Source: Caenimonas aquaedulcis (GTDB lineage: Bacteria > Pseudomonadota > Gammaproteobacteria > Burkholderiales > Burkholderiaceae_C). Taken from it: 64,000 nucleotides of DNA. Of the stretch, positions 8,225-16,725 are shown piece by piece. The notes under the pieces were generated by a model, which worked only from the letters and a program-made list of their open reading frames with translations, did no database searches and was not told the DNA's origin. Numbering within the stretch: the first letter of the stretch is position 1; every line of letters starts with the position of its first letter. The stretch spans positions 3,562,618-3,626,617 of the forward strand of contig NZ_JADWYS010000001.1 of NCBI RefSeq assembly GCF_015831345.1. The letters run 5' to 3'. The translations under genes were made by a program, and so were the position numbers.

Positions 8225-8728
8225 TCAAGCCGACTTGCGCGCGGGGGAGCGTTTGGCTGCGGGCTTCTTCGCGGCCGCCTTCTTTGCCGGCGCGGACTTC
8301 GCGGCGCGTTTGGCGCCGAGTCGCTCCACGTTGCGATTGAGCTCGTCGATGCGCGCCATCAACGCATCGATGTCCTTGGCCGACGGCACGCCCAGCTTCT
8401 TCAGGGCCTTGGAGACGCGGTCCTCGAAGATGTTTTCCAGCTTGTCCCATTGGCCCGATGCCTTCGAAGAGATGTCGGTGGCCATGTTCGCCATGCGGCT
8501 CGTCGCCTCGGAAATCTTCTCTTCGGCCGCGGCCTGCGTCTTGCGCTGGATGGAGGTGCCTTCCTTCACCAGCGTCTCGAAGACCTTGCCGCCTTCTTCC
8601 TGCGCCTTGGCGAAGGCGCCCAGCCCGGCGAGCCAGATCTGTTGCGCGGATTCCTTGACGGTGCCGGAGAGGTGCGGTGCGCCGCTGCTGCTGGCGGAGT
8701 CGGCGGATCTTTTCGTTTTCGTGACCAT
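8225..8728 (-). CDS. Phasin-type polyhydroxyalkanoate/lipid granule-associated protein
   Basis: A 167-residue protein of the PhaI/PhaF-like granule-associated family. The N-terminal two-thirds are amphipathic helix (QQIWLAGLGAFAKAQEEGGK is the family hallmark) that coats hydrophobic granules. Heptad-like residues near 110-135 (IDALMARIDELNRNVERL) suggest oligomerisation. The tail from about 137 is Lys/Ala/Pro rich (KKAAAKKPAAKRSP), like histone-type tails that bind DNA and share granules between daughter cells. The start at 8728 has a strong AGGAGGCCCC ribosome site. A 183 bp divergent gap to the reductase gene contains the palindrome TTGCGCAA at 8865-8872. No PHA synthase is in the window, so it may coat wax-ester droplets or PHA. 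Confidence 0.9.
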   Translation of the reverse strand: MVTKTKRSADSASSSGAPHLSGTVKESAQQIWLAGLGAFAKAQEEGGKVFETLVKEGTSIQRKTQAAAEEKISEATSRMANMATDISSKASGQWDKLENIFEDRVSKALKKLGVPSAKDIDALMARIDELNRNVERLGAKRAAKSAPAKKAAAKKPAAKRSPARKSA

Positions 8729-8911
8729 GGGGCCTCCTGGAATGGGTTGAACTTCGCGCCGCCCGAAGGGGGCGCATCGCCGCACTGTAAGCCGCCGCGG
8801 GCGCACGGATTAGGGGCCCGCTTCTAGACAAGCGGGGGTTTGTGCTGAATGGTCGCGCTGACCTTTGCGCAAGAATTGTGCAGAGCAACAGCAAAAACCT
8901 GGAGGTCATCC

Positions 8912-10897
8912 ATGCAGTATTTCGTCACCGGCGCGACCGGCTTCATCGGCAGGCGCCTCGTCAGGAAGCTGCTGGAGCGCAAGGGCTCCGTCGTGCATTT
9001 CCTCATCCGCAAGGAAAGCGAAGGCAAGGTCGCGGAACTGCGCGAGTACTGGGGTGTCGGCGCGGCTCGCGCCGTGCCGGTGTTCGGCGACCTTACAGCG
9101 AAAAAGCTCGGTGTCGACGCGGCCGACGTGAAGAAGCTCAAAGGACAGGTCGACCATTTCTATCATCTCGCGGCGGTCTACGACCTCTCGGCGGACGAGG
9201 AAAGCCAGGTCGCGGTGAACGTGGACGGCACGCGCAACACCGTGGAATTCGCCAAGGCGATCGATGCCGGGCATTTCCACCATGTGTCCTCCATCGCCGC
9301 GGCGGGCCTGTACGAAGGCGTCTTCCGCGAAGACATGTTCGAGGAGGCGGAGAACTACGAGCATCCGTACTTCGCGACCAAGCACGAGAGCGAGAAGATC
9401 GTCCGCAAGGAGTCGAAGGTGCCGTGGACGGTGTACCGCCCCGCGATGGTGGTGGGCGACAGCCGGACCGGCGAGATGGACAAGATCGATGGGCCCTATT
9501 ACTTCTTCAAGCTGATCCAGCGCATGAGGCAGTTGCTGCCGCCGTGGATGCCGGCCGTCGGTCTCGAGGGCGGCCGCGTGAACATCGTGCCGGTGGACTT
9601 CGTCGTCGATGCGCTCGACTTCATCAGCCACAAGGCGGCCATCGACAAGCGCTGCTTCCACCTCGTGGACCCGGTGGGCTATCGCGTAGGCGACGTGCTT
9701 GACATCTTCAGCCGCGCGGCGCATGCGCCCAAGATGAACCTCTTCATCAATGCCGCGCTGCTCGGGTTCATCCCGAAGAGCGTGAAGAAGGGATTGATGG
9801 CGGTGGCACCGGTGCGGCGCATCCGCGCGGCGGTGCTGAAGGACCTGGGGTTGCCCGAGGACATCCTCACCTTCATCAACTACCCCACGCGATTCGACAA
9901 CCGCGAAACCGCGGCGGCGCTCAAGGGCTCGGGGATCGAAGTGCCGAACCTGAAGGACTATGCGTGGCGCCTCTGGGATTACTGGGAGCGCCACCTCGAC
10001 CCGGACCTGCACATCGACCGTACGCTCAAGGGCACCGTCGGCGGCAAGGTGGTTCTCGTCACGGGCGGCTCCTCGGGCATCGGCCTCGCGGCGGCGCACA
10101 AGTTCGCGGAAGCGGGTGCGATCACCCTCATCTGCGGCCGCGACCAGGACAAGCTCGACGAAGCCTGCAAGGAAGCGAGGGCCAAGGGCTACGAGTTCAT
10201 CGCCTACGCCGCAGACATCGCGGACATGGCGGATGCGGACCGCTTCGTGAAGCTGCTGATCGACAAGCACGGCGGCGTGGACTTCCTCATCAACAACGCG
10301 GGGCGCTCGATTCGCCGCGCGATCGAGTCGAGCTACGACCGCTTCCACGACTTCGAGCGCACGATGCAGCTGAACTACTTCGGCTGCCTGCGCGTGACGA
10401 TGGGGCTGCTGCCCGGCATGGCAGCGAAGCACAAGGGGCACGTGGTGAACATCAGCTCGATCGGCGTGCTCACCAATGCGCCGCGCTTCTCGGCCTACGT
10501 GGCGAGCAAGGCGGCGCTCGATGCCTGGACGCGCTGCGCGTCCAGCGAGTTCGCGGACCGCGGGATCACCTTCACCACCATCAACATGCCGCTGGTGCGT
10601 ACGCCGATGATCGCGCCGACGGGTATCTACAACAACGTGCCGACGCTCGCGCCGGAGGAAGCCGCCGACATGATCGCGGACGCCTGCATCAGCAAGCCGG
10701 TGCGCATCGCGACGCGGCTGGGCATCACGGGCCAGTTGATGCACGCGCTGGTGCCGCGCGTGGCCCAGATCGCGATGAACACGAGCTTCCGGATGTTCCC
10801 GGATTCATCCGCGGCGAAGGGCGACAAGGCGGCGAAGCCGACGCTGTCACCCGAGGCGATCGCCATGCAGCAGATGATGCGGGGGATTCACTTCTGA
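8912..10897 (+). CDS. Alcohol-forming fatty acyl-CoA/ACP reductase (two-domain FAR)
   Basis: A 661-residue fusion of two Rossmann reductases. The N-terminal half is an extended SDR: TGATGFIGRR at residues 7-16, with Y153 and K157 in YFATK as the catalytic pair. The C-terminal half is a classical SDR: TGGSSGIG at 384-391 and Y529/K533 in YVASK. Length, domain order and many stretches (HFHHVSSIAAAGL, FREDMFEEAE, HDFERTMQLNYFG, VNISSIGVLTNAPRFSAY) match from memory the Marinobacter-type fatty acyl-CoA reductases that reduce acyl-CoA to fatty alcohol in two NADPH steps. Start at 8912 has GGAGG 8 bp upstream. With WS/DGAT it would complete wax ester synthesis. Confidence 0.88.
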   Translation: MQYFVTGATGFIGRRLVRKLLERKGSVVHFLIRKESEGKVAELREYWGVGAARAVPVFGDLTAKKLGVDAADVKKLKGQVDHFYHLAAVYDLSADEESQVAVNVDGTRNTVEFAKAIDAGHFHHVSSIAAAGLYEGVFREDMFEEAENYEHPYFATKHESEKIVRKESKVPWTVYRPAMVVGDSRTGEMDKIDGPYYFFKLIQRMRQLLPPWMPAVGLEGGRVNIVPVDFVVDALDFISHKAAIDKRCFHLVDPVGYRVGDVLDIFSRAAHAPKMNLFINAALLGFIPKSVKKGLMAVAPVRRIRAAVLKDLGLPEDILTFINYPTRFDNRETAAALKGSGIEVPNLKDYAWRLWDYWERHLDPDLHIDRTLKGTVGGKVVLVTGGSSGIGLAAAHKFAEAGAITLICGRDQDKLDEACKEARAKGYEFIAYAADIADMADADRFVKLLIDKHGGVDFLINNAGRSIRRAIESSYDRFHDFERTMQLNYFGCLRVTMGLLPGMAAKHKGHVVNISSIGVLTNAPRFSAYVASKAALDAWTRCASSEFADRGITFTTINMPLVRTPMIAPTGIYNNVPTLAPEEAADMIADACISKPVRIATRLGITGQLMHALVPRVAQIAMNTSFRMFPDSSAAKGDKAAKPTLSPEAIAMQQMMRGIHF

Positions 10898-11926
10898 CAC
10901 GGTACGGGGCTTCATGCGCAGCGCCGGGCGCTCGACGAACCGCCACGACAACCACGCCATCGCGACGGTGAGGATCACCGTTATCGCAAGCACCGTCGTC
11001 CACGCGTGCGCCTGGCCGAACCGCCAGATCAGGGTTTGCTGGATGGGGAAGGCATAGATGTAGATGCCGTACGACAGGTCGCCGAACCGGCCCGCCCGGC
11101 GGACGACGGGCGTCGAGGAGACGCCGAACGCGAGGACGGCCAGGGGCAGTGCGAGCCAGATCGCCAGGAAGGACAGTTGGGCGAGCGCGCACGCGACGGC
11201 CGCACCCAGCGCCAGCAGCAGGATCATCTTCAGCTTGCCGGAGTTCAGGATGCCGAAGGCCTGGATGAGGACGCCCGCCGAGAAGAAGAAACCGAATTCG
11301 AGCAGGAAGCGCTGCTCGAGCGGCCAGCCCAGCCGGGCCATCAGGAAATCGCCGCGCGGCTCCACGACCGCGTACCGCGCGAGTGCGGCGAGCGTGACGA
11401 CGAGCAGCAGCCATCGCATGCGCCGCCCGGCGACGGCGCCCAGGAGCGCGAGCACGACATAGCATTTGATTTCGAGGGGGATCGTCCACAGCGGCCCGCT
11501 GACGGATGTCGGCAGCGCGTTTCCCGTGAAGAAGACCGGCAGCCCGTCGCGCACCAGGAAGATCGCGTTCTTCAGGTACGAAACGACGCCGGGGTGCCTG
11601 AAGTAGTCGCGCCAGGGCAAGGGACTCACGAGCGGTCCCCAGATGAAGACCGTCAATGCGACGGCCACGGCGAGGCCGGGCCAGATGCGCAGCAGGCGCC
11701 GGGCCGCGAAGCGCCCGAGGTGCGGGTCGGAATCCCAGCTGCCCGCCACCAGGTAGCCGCTCACGGAAAAGAAGATCAGCACGCCGAAGCCGCCCAGCGA
11801 ATGGACATCGAGGATCACCGGCTCCGGCAGCCCGGTGAGCGCGAACTGGTGCGACAGCAATACGAACAGCGCCGCGCACAGGCGGATGAAGTCGAAATTG
11901 TTGAGGTGCCGGCTCGGTTGCATCAT
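10847..11926 (-). CDS. Acyltransferase family 3 (OafA/YrhL-like) integral membrane protein
   Basis: About 359 residues with some ten hydrophobic segments. This family transfers acetyl or other acyl groups onto surface sugars such as O-antigen or exopolysaccharide. Seen are FDFIRLCAALFVLLSHQF near the N-terminus with the probable catalytic His, FFSVSGYLVAGSW, RRLLRIWPGL, and SYGIYIYAFP in the C-terminal half. A pair of Met codons at 11926/11923 is the natural start because the next residues match the family N-terminus; the frame is open up to 11986. Its 3' end overlaps the reductase gene by 51 bp in convergent orientation. It borders the polysaccharide cluster, so it probably decorates that glycan. 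Confidence 0.88.
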   Translation of the reverse strand: MMQPSRHLNNFDFIRLCAALFVLLSHQFALTGLPEPVILDVHSLGGFGVLIFFSVSGYLVAGSWDSDPHLGRFAARRLLRIWPGLAVAVALTVFIWGPLVSPLPWRDYFRHPGVVSYLKNAIFLVRDGLPVFFTGNALPTSVSGPLWTIPLEIKCYVVLALLGAVAGRRMRWLLLVVTLAALARYAVVEPRGDFLMARLGWPLEQRFLLEFGFFFSAGVLIQAFGILNSGKLKMILLLALGAAVACALAQLSFLAIWLALPLAVLAFGVSSTPVVRRAGRFGDLSYGIYIYAFPIQQTLIWRFGQAHAWTTVLAITVILTVAMAWLSWRFVERPALRMKPRTVSEVNPPHHLLHGDRLG

Positions 11927-11984
11927 GAGGGGGTTAGGGAATCGATTGTGCCTCGCGTGCGCTAAACTCTGCGCCGCCCTCCGC

Positions 11985-14561
11985 ATGAATCAACAGCCTC
12001 CCGATTTTTCCCCGGCTCCGGCACGCGCACAGGTGTCGGTGCTGATCAGGACGATGGGACGCGCGACGCTCGGACAGGCCATCTCCTCGGTACGCGCTCA
12101 ATCGTTCGGCGATTGGGAAATCATCCTGCTCAACGCCAGCGGGCAGCCCTTCGATGCACTCGCGCCGCTTCCTGAAGATGCGCGCATCCGCATGGTCGAC
12201 CCGCAGCGCCGCGTGCCGCGCGCCGAGGCCGCGAACCTGCTGCTGGACGCGTGCCGCACGGAGTTCGCCGTCTTCCTGGACGACGACGACTGGTTCCTTC
12301 CCGATCACCTCGCCAAGCTCGCCGGTGCATTGCGCCGTGACGCATCGCTGGTGGCGGCCTACAGCGACGTCGAATTGCTCGAGGACGCACGGGGCCCCGG
12401 CAGGCGCGCCGTCCACACCTTCGCCACGGACTTCGACGCGGACGCGCTGCAACTGCAGAACTACCTGCCGATCCACGCGGTGATGTTCCGCATGGCCGCG
12501 GTGTACGCGCAACCCCCGGCCCGCTTCGACGAGGGCATGTCGCTCTTCGAGGATTGGGATTTCTGGGTGCAGCTGTCCAGGCGGGGGCGCTTCGAGCACG
12601 TGCCCGGTGTCTCGGCCGCCTATGCGCTCGATGCATCGCAAGGATCGGGACACGCGGCCCAGGGGCAGGCGCGCAGGGAAATGCTGGAGTCGATGGCACG
12701 GCGCCAGCTCGCGCGGTGGACACCGGCCGACGTCGTACGCCTGATCGAGCGCGAGACGCGCCAGCAGGGTCTCAGGAACCAGCGGGACCAGGAACTCGCG
12801 GCGGAACGGTCCCGCCTCGCCGACCTGCAGCTGTCCCTGGACGAAATGTTTCAGCTGGTGATCGCGACGCAGGCGCAGGTCTCGCACCTGGAATCCGAGG
12901 CGGCGAAGCAGGCCGCGCTGGCGGCGCAGCGCGAGGCCTTGATGGCGCTCCAGCAAGCCGAGCTCGCGCTGCTGGCACGCGTGCGAGAAGACCTGCTGGA
13001 ACAGGTGCGCGCGCTTCGCGCATCGACCTCGTGGCGCATCACGCGCCCCTTGCGCTACGCGGGGCGGCAGGCACGCAGGGCGGCGCGCGCGATGCGGCTC
13101 GCCTTGCGCGTGCTGCGCACGGCCGCGGACGAGCTGCGCCGCCAGGGCCCACGCGGTTTCGCGCTGCGGTTGCCTTACTACCTCCGCCAGCGGCGCGTGT
13201 ATCTCGCCCGCCTCGCGGGCGCGCCCGCGGGCCCGTCGGCCAATCCCTTCGCGGCCGGACCGGCACGCGTGCGCGCGGACACGCGGCTGCATCCCGACAT
13301 CGACGATTCGGTGGAGCCTGTCGGCGCGACGGTGTCGGTCGTCATCCCTGCCTTCAATGCCGGGCCGGAATTCGAGTGGCTGCTGCGCAAGCTCAAGGCG
13401 CAGAAAGGGGTCGCCGGCGTCGAGATCGTGGTGGTCGATTCCGGTTCGGGCGACACCACCGTCGCCATGGCGCGCGCGGCGGGCGCGCGGGTGATCGAGA
13501 TCCCGCAGTCGGAGTTCTCGCACAGCCACTCGCGCAACCTCGGCGCCGAAGCCGCGACTGGCGACTACGTGCTCTTCATCGTCCAGGACGCGTACCCCGT
13601 CGGCGACCACTGGATGAACGGCATGCTGCGCGCGCTGCGCGACCCGGCGCACGCGCGCCTGGCGGCGGTGTCGTGTTCGGAGTTCGCGCGCAGCGACAGC
13701 GACCTCATGTACGACGCGATGATCGACACGCACTACCGCTTCCTCGGTTGCCTCGAGAACGATCGCATCGGCGCGCACACCGGCGACGACCACATGTCGC
13801 TGCGCTCGCAGGGCCAGCTGAGCGACGTGTCGTGCCTCATCGCGCGCGACCTGTTCCAGCGCTACCGCTACCGGGGGAACTACGCGGAGGACCTCGACCT
13901 CGGCATCCGCCTGATCAAGGATGGCTGGCAGGTCGCAATGCTCGCATCGGTCAAGACCATCCACTCGCACAACCGGCCGGCTTACTACTACCTCAAGCGT
14001 TCCTACGTCGACGTGATCTTCCTCGTGGGCCTGTTCGACGACTTCGCGTACCCGCACTGCGAATCGCTGCACGGCCTCGTCCAGGGCATCGTCTCGTGCG
14101 CCGCCTACGCGACCGACTGGATCGCCGAAGTCCGCGCCGCCGGCGGCGATGCCACGGGCGCGCGGCTGAAGGGGTGGACTGCGCGCTGGCGTCGCGAGAG
14201 CGCGCGGCTTCGCACAGGCGGTTCGTTGGCGCTGGGCGACGCACGCCTGGAACAGTTCGTCGCGGGCCTGGCGGCCGATGTCGGCGCGGCCCCCTCGGGT
14301 GACCGCAACGCGGCGGCCGAAGCGCGCCGCTTCGGCGATGCCTTCTGCGACCGCCTGGACCATGGCGCGCGGTTCATGGCGGGCATCTACGACGACGGCG
14401 ACGCGGTGCCGGCGGAGGAACTCGTCGCGGTGATCGGCAAGACCTTCGCCGCCACCACGGGCTCGCTCCTGGCCTTCCATGGCCTCGACCATCGCAAGGA
14501 GGGCGTGCCGGGCTTCGAACACGCGCAGCGCCTCCACGCGGCGTTGACGCAAGGCGTGTGA
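11985..14561 (+). CDS. Large two-domain glycosyltransferase (GT2 - coiled coil - GT2)
   Basis: 858 residues. A first GT-A domain (about 15-270) starts VSVLIRTMGR and has the nucleotide-sugar/metal motif DDDDW near 99-103. A coiled-coil linker (about 265-345, rich in Gln/Ala/Glu) ends in TSWRITRPLRYAG. The second GT2 domain (about 445-720) begins VSVVIPAFNAGPE, with VVVDSGSGDTT and VQDAYP, and resembles rhamnosyltransferase-type GT2 enzymes. It probably adds two sugars or a repeating unit to a polysaccharide in the cytoplasm. The ATG at 11985 is chosen because upstream codons run into the divergent acyltransferase start. The stop overlaps the next gene by one base. A weak -10-like TAAACT sits at 11963-11968. 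Confidence 0.9.
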   Translation: MNQQPPDFSPAPARAQVSVLIRTMGRATLGQAISSVRAQSFGDWEIILLNASGQPFDALAPLPEDARIRMVDPQRRVPRAEAANLLLDACRTEFAVFLDDDDWFLPDHLAKLAGALRRDASLVAAYSDVELLEDARGPGRRAVHTFATDFDADALQLQNYLPIHAVMFRMAAVYAQPPARFDEGMSLFEDWDFWVQLSRRGRFEHVPGVSAAYALDASQGSGHAAQGQARREMLESMARRQLARWTPADVVRLIERETRQQGLRNQRDQELAAERSRLADLQLSLDEMFQLVIATQAQVSHLESEAAKQAALAAQREALMALQQAELALLARVREDLLEQVRALRASTSWRITRPLRYAGRQARRAARAMRLALRVLRTAADELRRQGPRGFALRLPYYLRQRRVYLARLAGAPAGPSANPFAAGPARVRADTRLHPDIDDSVEPVGATVSVVIPAFNAGPEFEWLLRKLKAQKGVAGVEIVVVDSGSGDTTVAMARAAGARVIEIPQSEFSHSHSRNLGAEAATGDYVLFIVQDAYPVGDHWMNGMLRALRDPAHARLAAVSCSEFARSDSDLMYDAMIDTHYRFLGCLENDRIGAHTGDDHMSLRSQGQLSDVSCLIARDLFQRYRYRGNYAEDLDLGIRLIKDGWQVAMLASVKTIHSHNRPAYYYLKRSYVDVIFLVGLFDDFAYPHCESLHGLVQGIVSCAAYATDWIAEVRAAGGDATGARLKGWTARWRRESARLRTGGSLALGDARLEQFVAGLAADVGAAPSGDRNAAAEARRFGDAFCDRLDHGARFMAGIYDDGDAVPAEELVAVIGKTFAATTGSLLAFHGLDHRKEGVPGFEHAQRLHAALTQGV

Positions 14562-15811
14562 TGCGGATCCTTTTCATCCTGCACCAGTTCTTCCCGGAGT
14601 TTTCCGGCGGGACCGAACGCGTCGCCCTGAATCTGGCGCGCATGGCGCAGCACGCCGGGCACCATGTCCATGTACTGGCCTGTGCGGTGCACCCGCCAGG
14701 CATCGCGGCGGCGCCCGTCGAGACCCCGGTGCCCGCCTGCCTGCGCCTGACCTGGGACGGCATCCCCGTCACGCTCATTCCGCGCGACGCCCTGCCGGCC
14801 ACCGCCGACATCGGGTTCGAGATCGACGAAGGGCTCGCGGGCCGCCTGGCCGCGTGGATGGATGCCGAGCGCTTCGAGGTCGCGCATGTGCTGCACACGA
14901 TGCGCATGGGCAGCGCGGTGCTGGCGGCGCAGCGCTGCGGCCTGCCCTATGTCCTCACGCTCACCGACTTCTTCCTGCCCTGTGCGCGCATCAACCTCGT
15001 GACGGCCAAGGACGAGCTGTGCGACGGACCCGAGGGCGGGCGGCGCTGCGCGCGCGATTGCGCCGTGCCGCCGTGGGACGAGGCCAGCTATCGCCGGCGC
15101 TACGAGCATGCGCACGCGCTGCTTGCCGCAGCCGCGGAGCGCATCGCGCCCTCCAACTTCGTGGCGCAGCGTTTTCGTGCGTCGTTCGACGGCCTGCCTT
15201 TCAAAGTGGTCCCGCACGGCATCGACCTGGTCGCGCTCGCGCGCGCGGCGGGCGCCGCTGCGCAGAGAAAGCCGGCGCCGGGCCTCAAGCTGGTGTTCGC
15301 CGGTTCGGTCATTCCGCAAAAAGGCCTGGCCGTGCTGCTGCGCGCACTGGCCCTGCTGCCGGACCGCGAGCTCAGCCTCCAGGCGGTGGGCGGCTTCTAC
15401 GGCAATCCCGCCTACCACCAGGAAGTGCGCGCGCTGGCGGCCGCGGACCCTCGCGTGCACCTCGCCGGCGGCCTGCCATCGGCCCAGGTCTACGCCGCAC
15501 TGCGGTCCGCGGACTTGTTGTGCCTGCCCTCGCAGGTTCCCGAGAGTTTTTCGCTGGTGCATGTGGAGAGTGCCGCCGCGGGCATTCCCGCGCTGGTGTC
15601 GCGACTGGGCGCCCCCGGCGAGCGGGTCGTCGAGACCGGCGGGGGGATGGCCGTCGCCGGCGAAGACGCGCGTGCGTGGGCAGGCGCCATCGGGCGCGTC
15701 CTGGACCAGCCGCAGTTGCTGGGGCAATGGCGCGCGGCGCTGCCCCTTCCCATGCGTATCGAGGAAGAGGCCTTCTTCTACGATTCGCTGCTGCGGCGCG
15801 CGCGCCGCTAG
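14561..15811 (+). CDS. GT4-type glycosyltransferase
   Basis: 416 residues with the GT-B fold. The N-terminal domain begins ILFILHQFFPEFSGGTE, a typical acceptor-domain opening. A cysteine cluster (CARINL, LCDG, RRCARDC, about 145-170) resembles the small Cys-rich insert of some GT4 enzymes. The C-terminal donor domain has LVFAGSVIPQKGL and PESFSLVHVESAAAG, with the Glu that contacts the donor sugar. The ATG at 14561 shares its A with the preceding stop; a GTG at 14558 is an alternative. The stop at 15809-15811 forms a CTAG shared with the converging next gene. Donor and acceptor are unknown; action is at the cytoplasmic face. Confidence 0.92.
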   Translation: MRILFILHQFFPEFSGGTERVALNLARMAQHAGHHVHVLACAVHPPGIAAAPVETPVPACLRLTWDGIPVTLIPRDALPATADIGFEIDEGLAGRLAAWMDAERFEVAHVLHTMRMGSAVLAAQRCGLPYVLTLTDFFLPCARINLVTAKDELCDGPEGGRRCARDCAVPPWDEASYRRRYEHAHALLAAAAERIAPSNFVAQRFRASFDGLPFKVVPHGIDLVALARAAGAAAQRKPAPGLKLVFAGSVIPQKGLAVLLRALALLPDRELSLQAVGGFYGNPAYHQEVRALAAADPRVHLAGGLPSAQVYAALRSADLLCLPSQVPESFSLVHVESAAAGIPALVSRLGAPGERVVETGGGMAVAGEDARAWAGAIGRVLDQPQLLGQWRAALPLPMRIEEEAFFYDSLLRRARR

Positions 15812-16725
15812 GGTGTCCCGGCCGGGATGGGTCCGCTGCGGCCGCGCAGGCCGTCGCGTATGCCGGCGATCACGCAGCGCAGCCTCTGGCGCCGCAGCGG
15901 TGCGAGGAGGAACAGGGCTCCCAGCTTGAAGACGACCTGGAACAGGTCGCTCAGCAGCCACCCGCGCGGAATCCACTTGCGCCGCCACAACAGGAGGTGG
16001 TTGCGCACTTGCAGGTAGCTGCGCGCGGGCTGGTGGAGCGAGAGCTGGCGGCCCCAGATGGAGATCACCCGGTCGCCGATCGTGTGCTGCATCCGGCATC
16101 CTGCGGCCACCGCGACGGACAGGCCCTGGGCGCGCGCGCGCAGCGACCATTCGACATCGACATAGTCGAGGAACAGCGCGTCGTCGAACGGGCCGACCTG
16201 GCGGAACGCCTGCGCGCTCGTCAGGCAGCCCGAGGTGATGATGTGGTCGACCTCCACACGGCCCGCAGGAGGCGCGGCGACGTGCCTTCGAACGAAGCGC
16301 ACCGGCCGCAGCACGCGCAGCGCGACGCCGCTGCGCGAATCCCTCCACACCGGGCCGATCGCGGCCAGACCTGGGCCGGCCGCGGCGAATTCTTCGAGCA
16401 GGCAGCGCACGAGCTCGCTGTCCGGCCGGCTGTCCTGGTCGAAGCTGACGAGGTGCGTGGCGCCGGCTGCCAGCGCGCGGCGCCACGCCTCGTTCAGCCC
16501 GCCGGCCGTGCCGGTGTTGGACGGCATGCGCACGTGCATCGCACCCCCCAGAGTCGCAGGGTCCAGCGCCGGTTCGCCGGGCGAGTTGTCGATCACCACC
16601 ACGCGCGCCACTTGCGGGGCGAGCGCCGTCACGAGCGCCGCGAGTGCGGCGGGGTCGGGATGGAAACAGACGATGCTCGACCAGACGACGGGGTCGCTCC
16701 CCGGGCGGGCGCGCGTCGCGTCCAT
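15808..16725 (-). CDS. GT2 glycosyltransferase, rhamnosyltransferase-like
   Basis: 305 residues with a GT-A domain: IVCFHPDPAALAAL, VVVIDNSP, PSNTGTAGGLNEAW and the metal-binding FDQDSRP, followed by the acceptor-side motif FLDYVDVEWSLRARAQG. The order IDNS, N-x-G-x-AGG and D-V-E-W is typical of GlfT2/rhamnosyl-type GT2 enzymes. A hydrophobic C-terminal segment (DLFQVVFKLGALFLLAPL) suggests membrane contact. The start overlaps the stop of the upstream GT by ATGA, so the four minus-strand transferases 20361 to 15808 form one operon. Specificity for rhamnose is inferred, supported only by rmlC at the far right of the window. Confidence 0.9.
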   Translation of the reverse strand: MDATRARPGSDPVVWSSIVCFHPDPAALAALVTALAPQVARVVVIDNSPGEPALDPATLGGAMHVRMPSNTGTAGGLNEAWRRALAAGATHLVSFDQDSRPDSELVRCLLEEFAAAGPGLAAIGPVWRDSRSGVALRVLRPVRFVRRHVAAPPAGRVEVDHIITSGCLTSAQAFRQVGPFDDALFLDYVDVEWSLRARAQGLSVAVAAGCRMQHTIGDRVISIWGRQLSLHQPARSYLQVRNHLLLWRRKWIPRGWLLSDLFQVVFKLGALFLLAPLRRQRLRCVIAGIRDGLRGRSGPIPAGTP

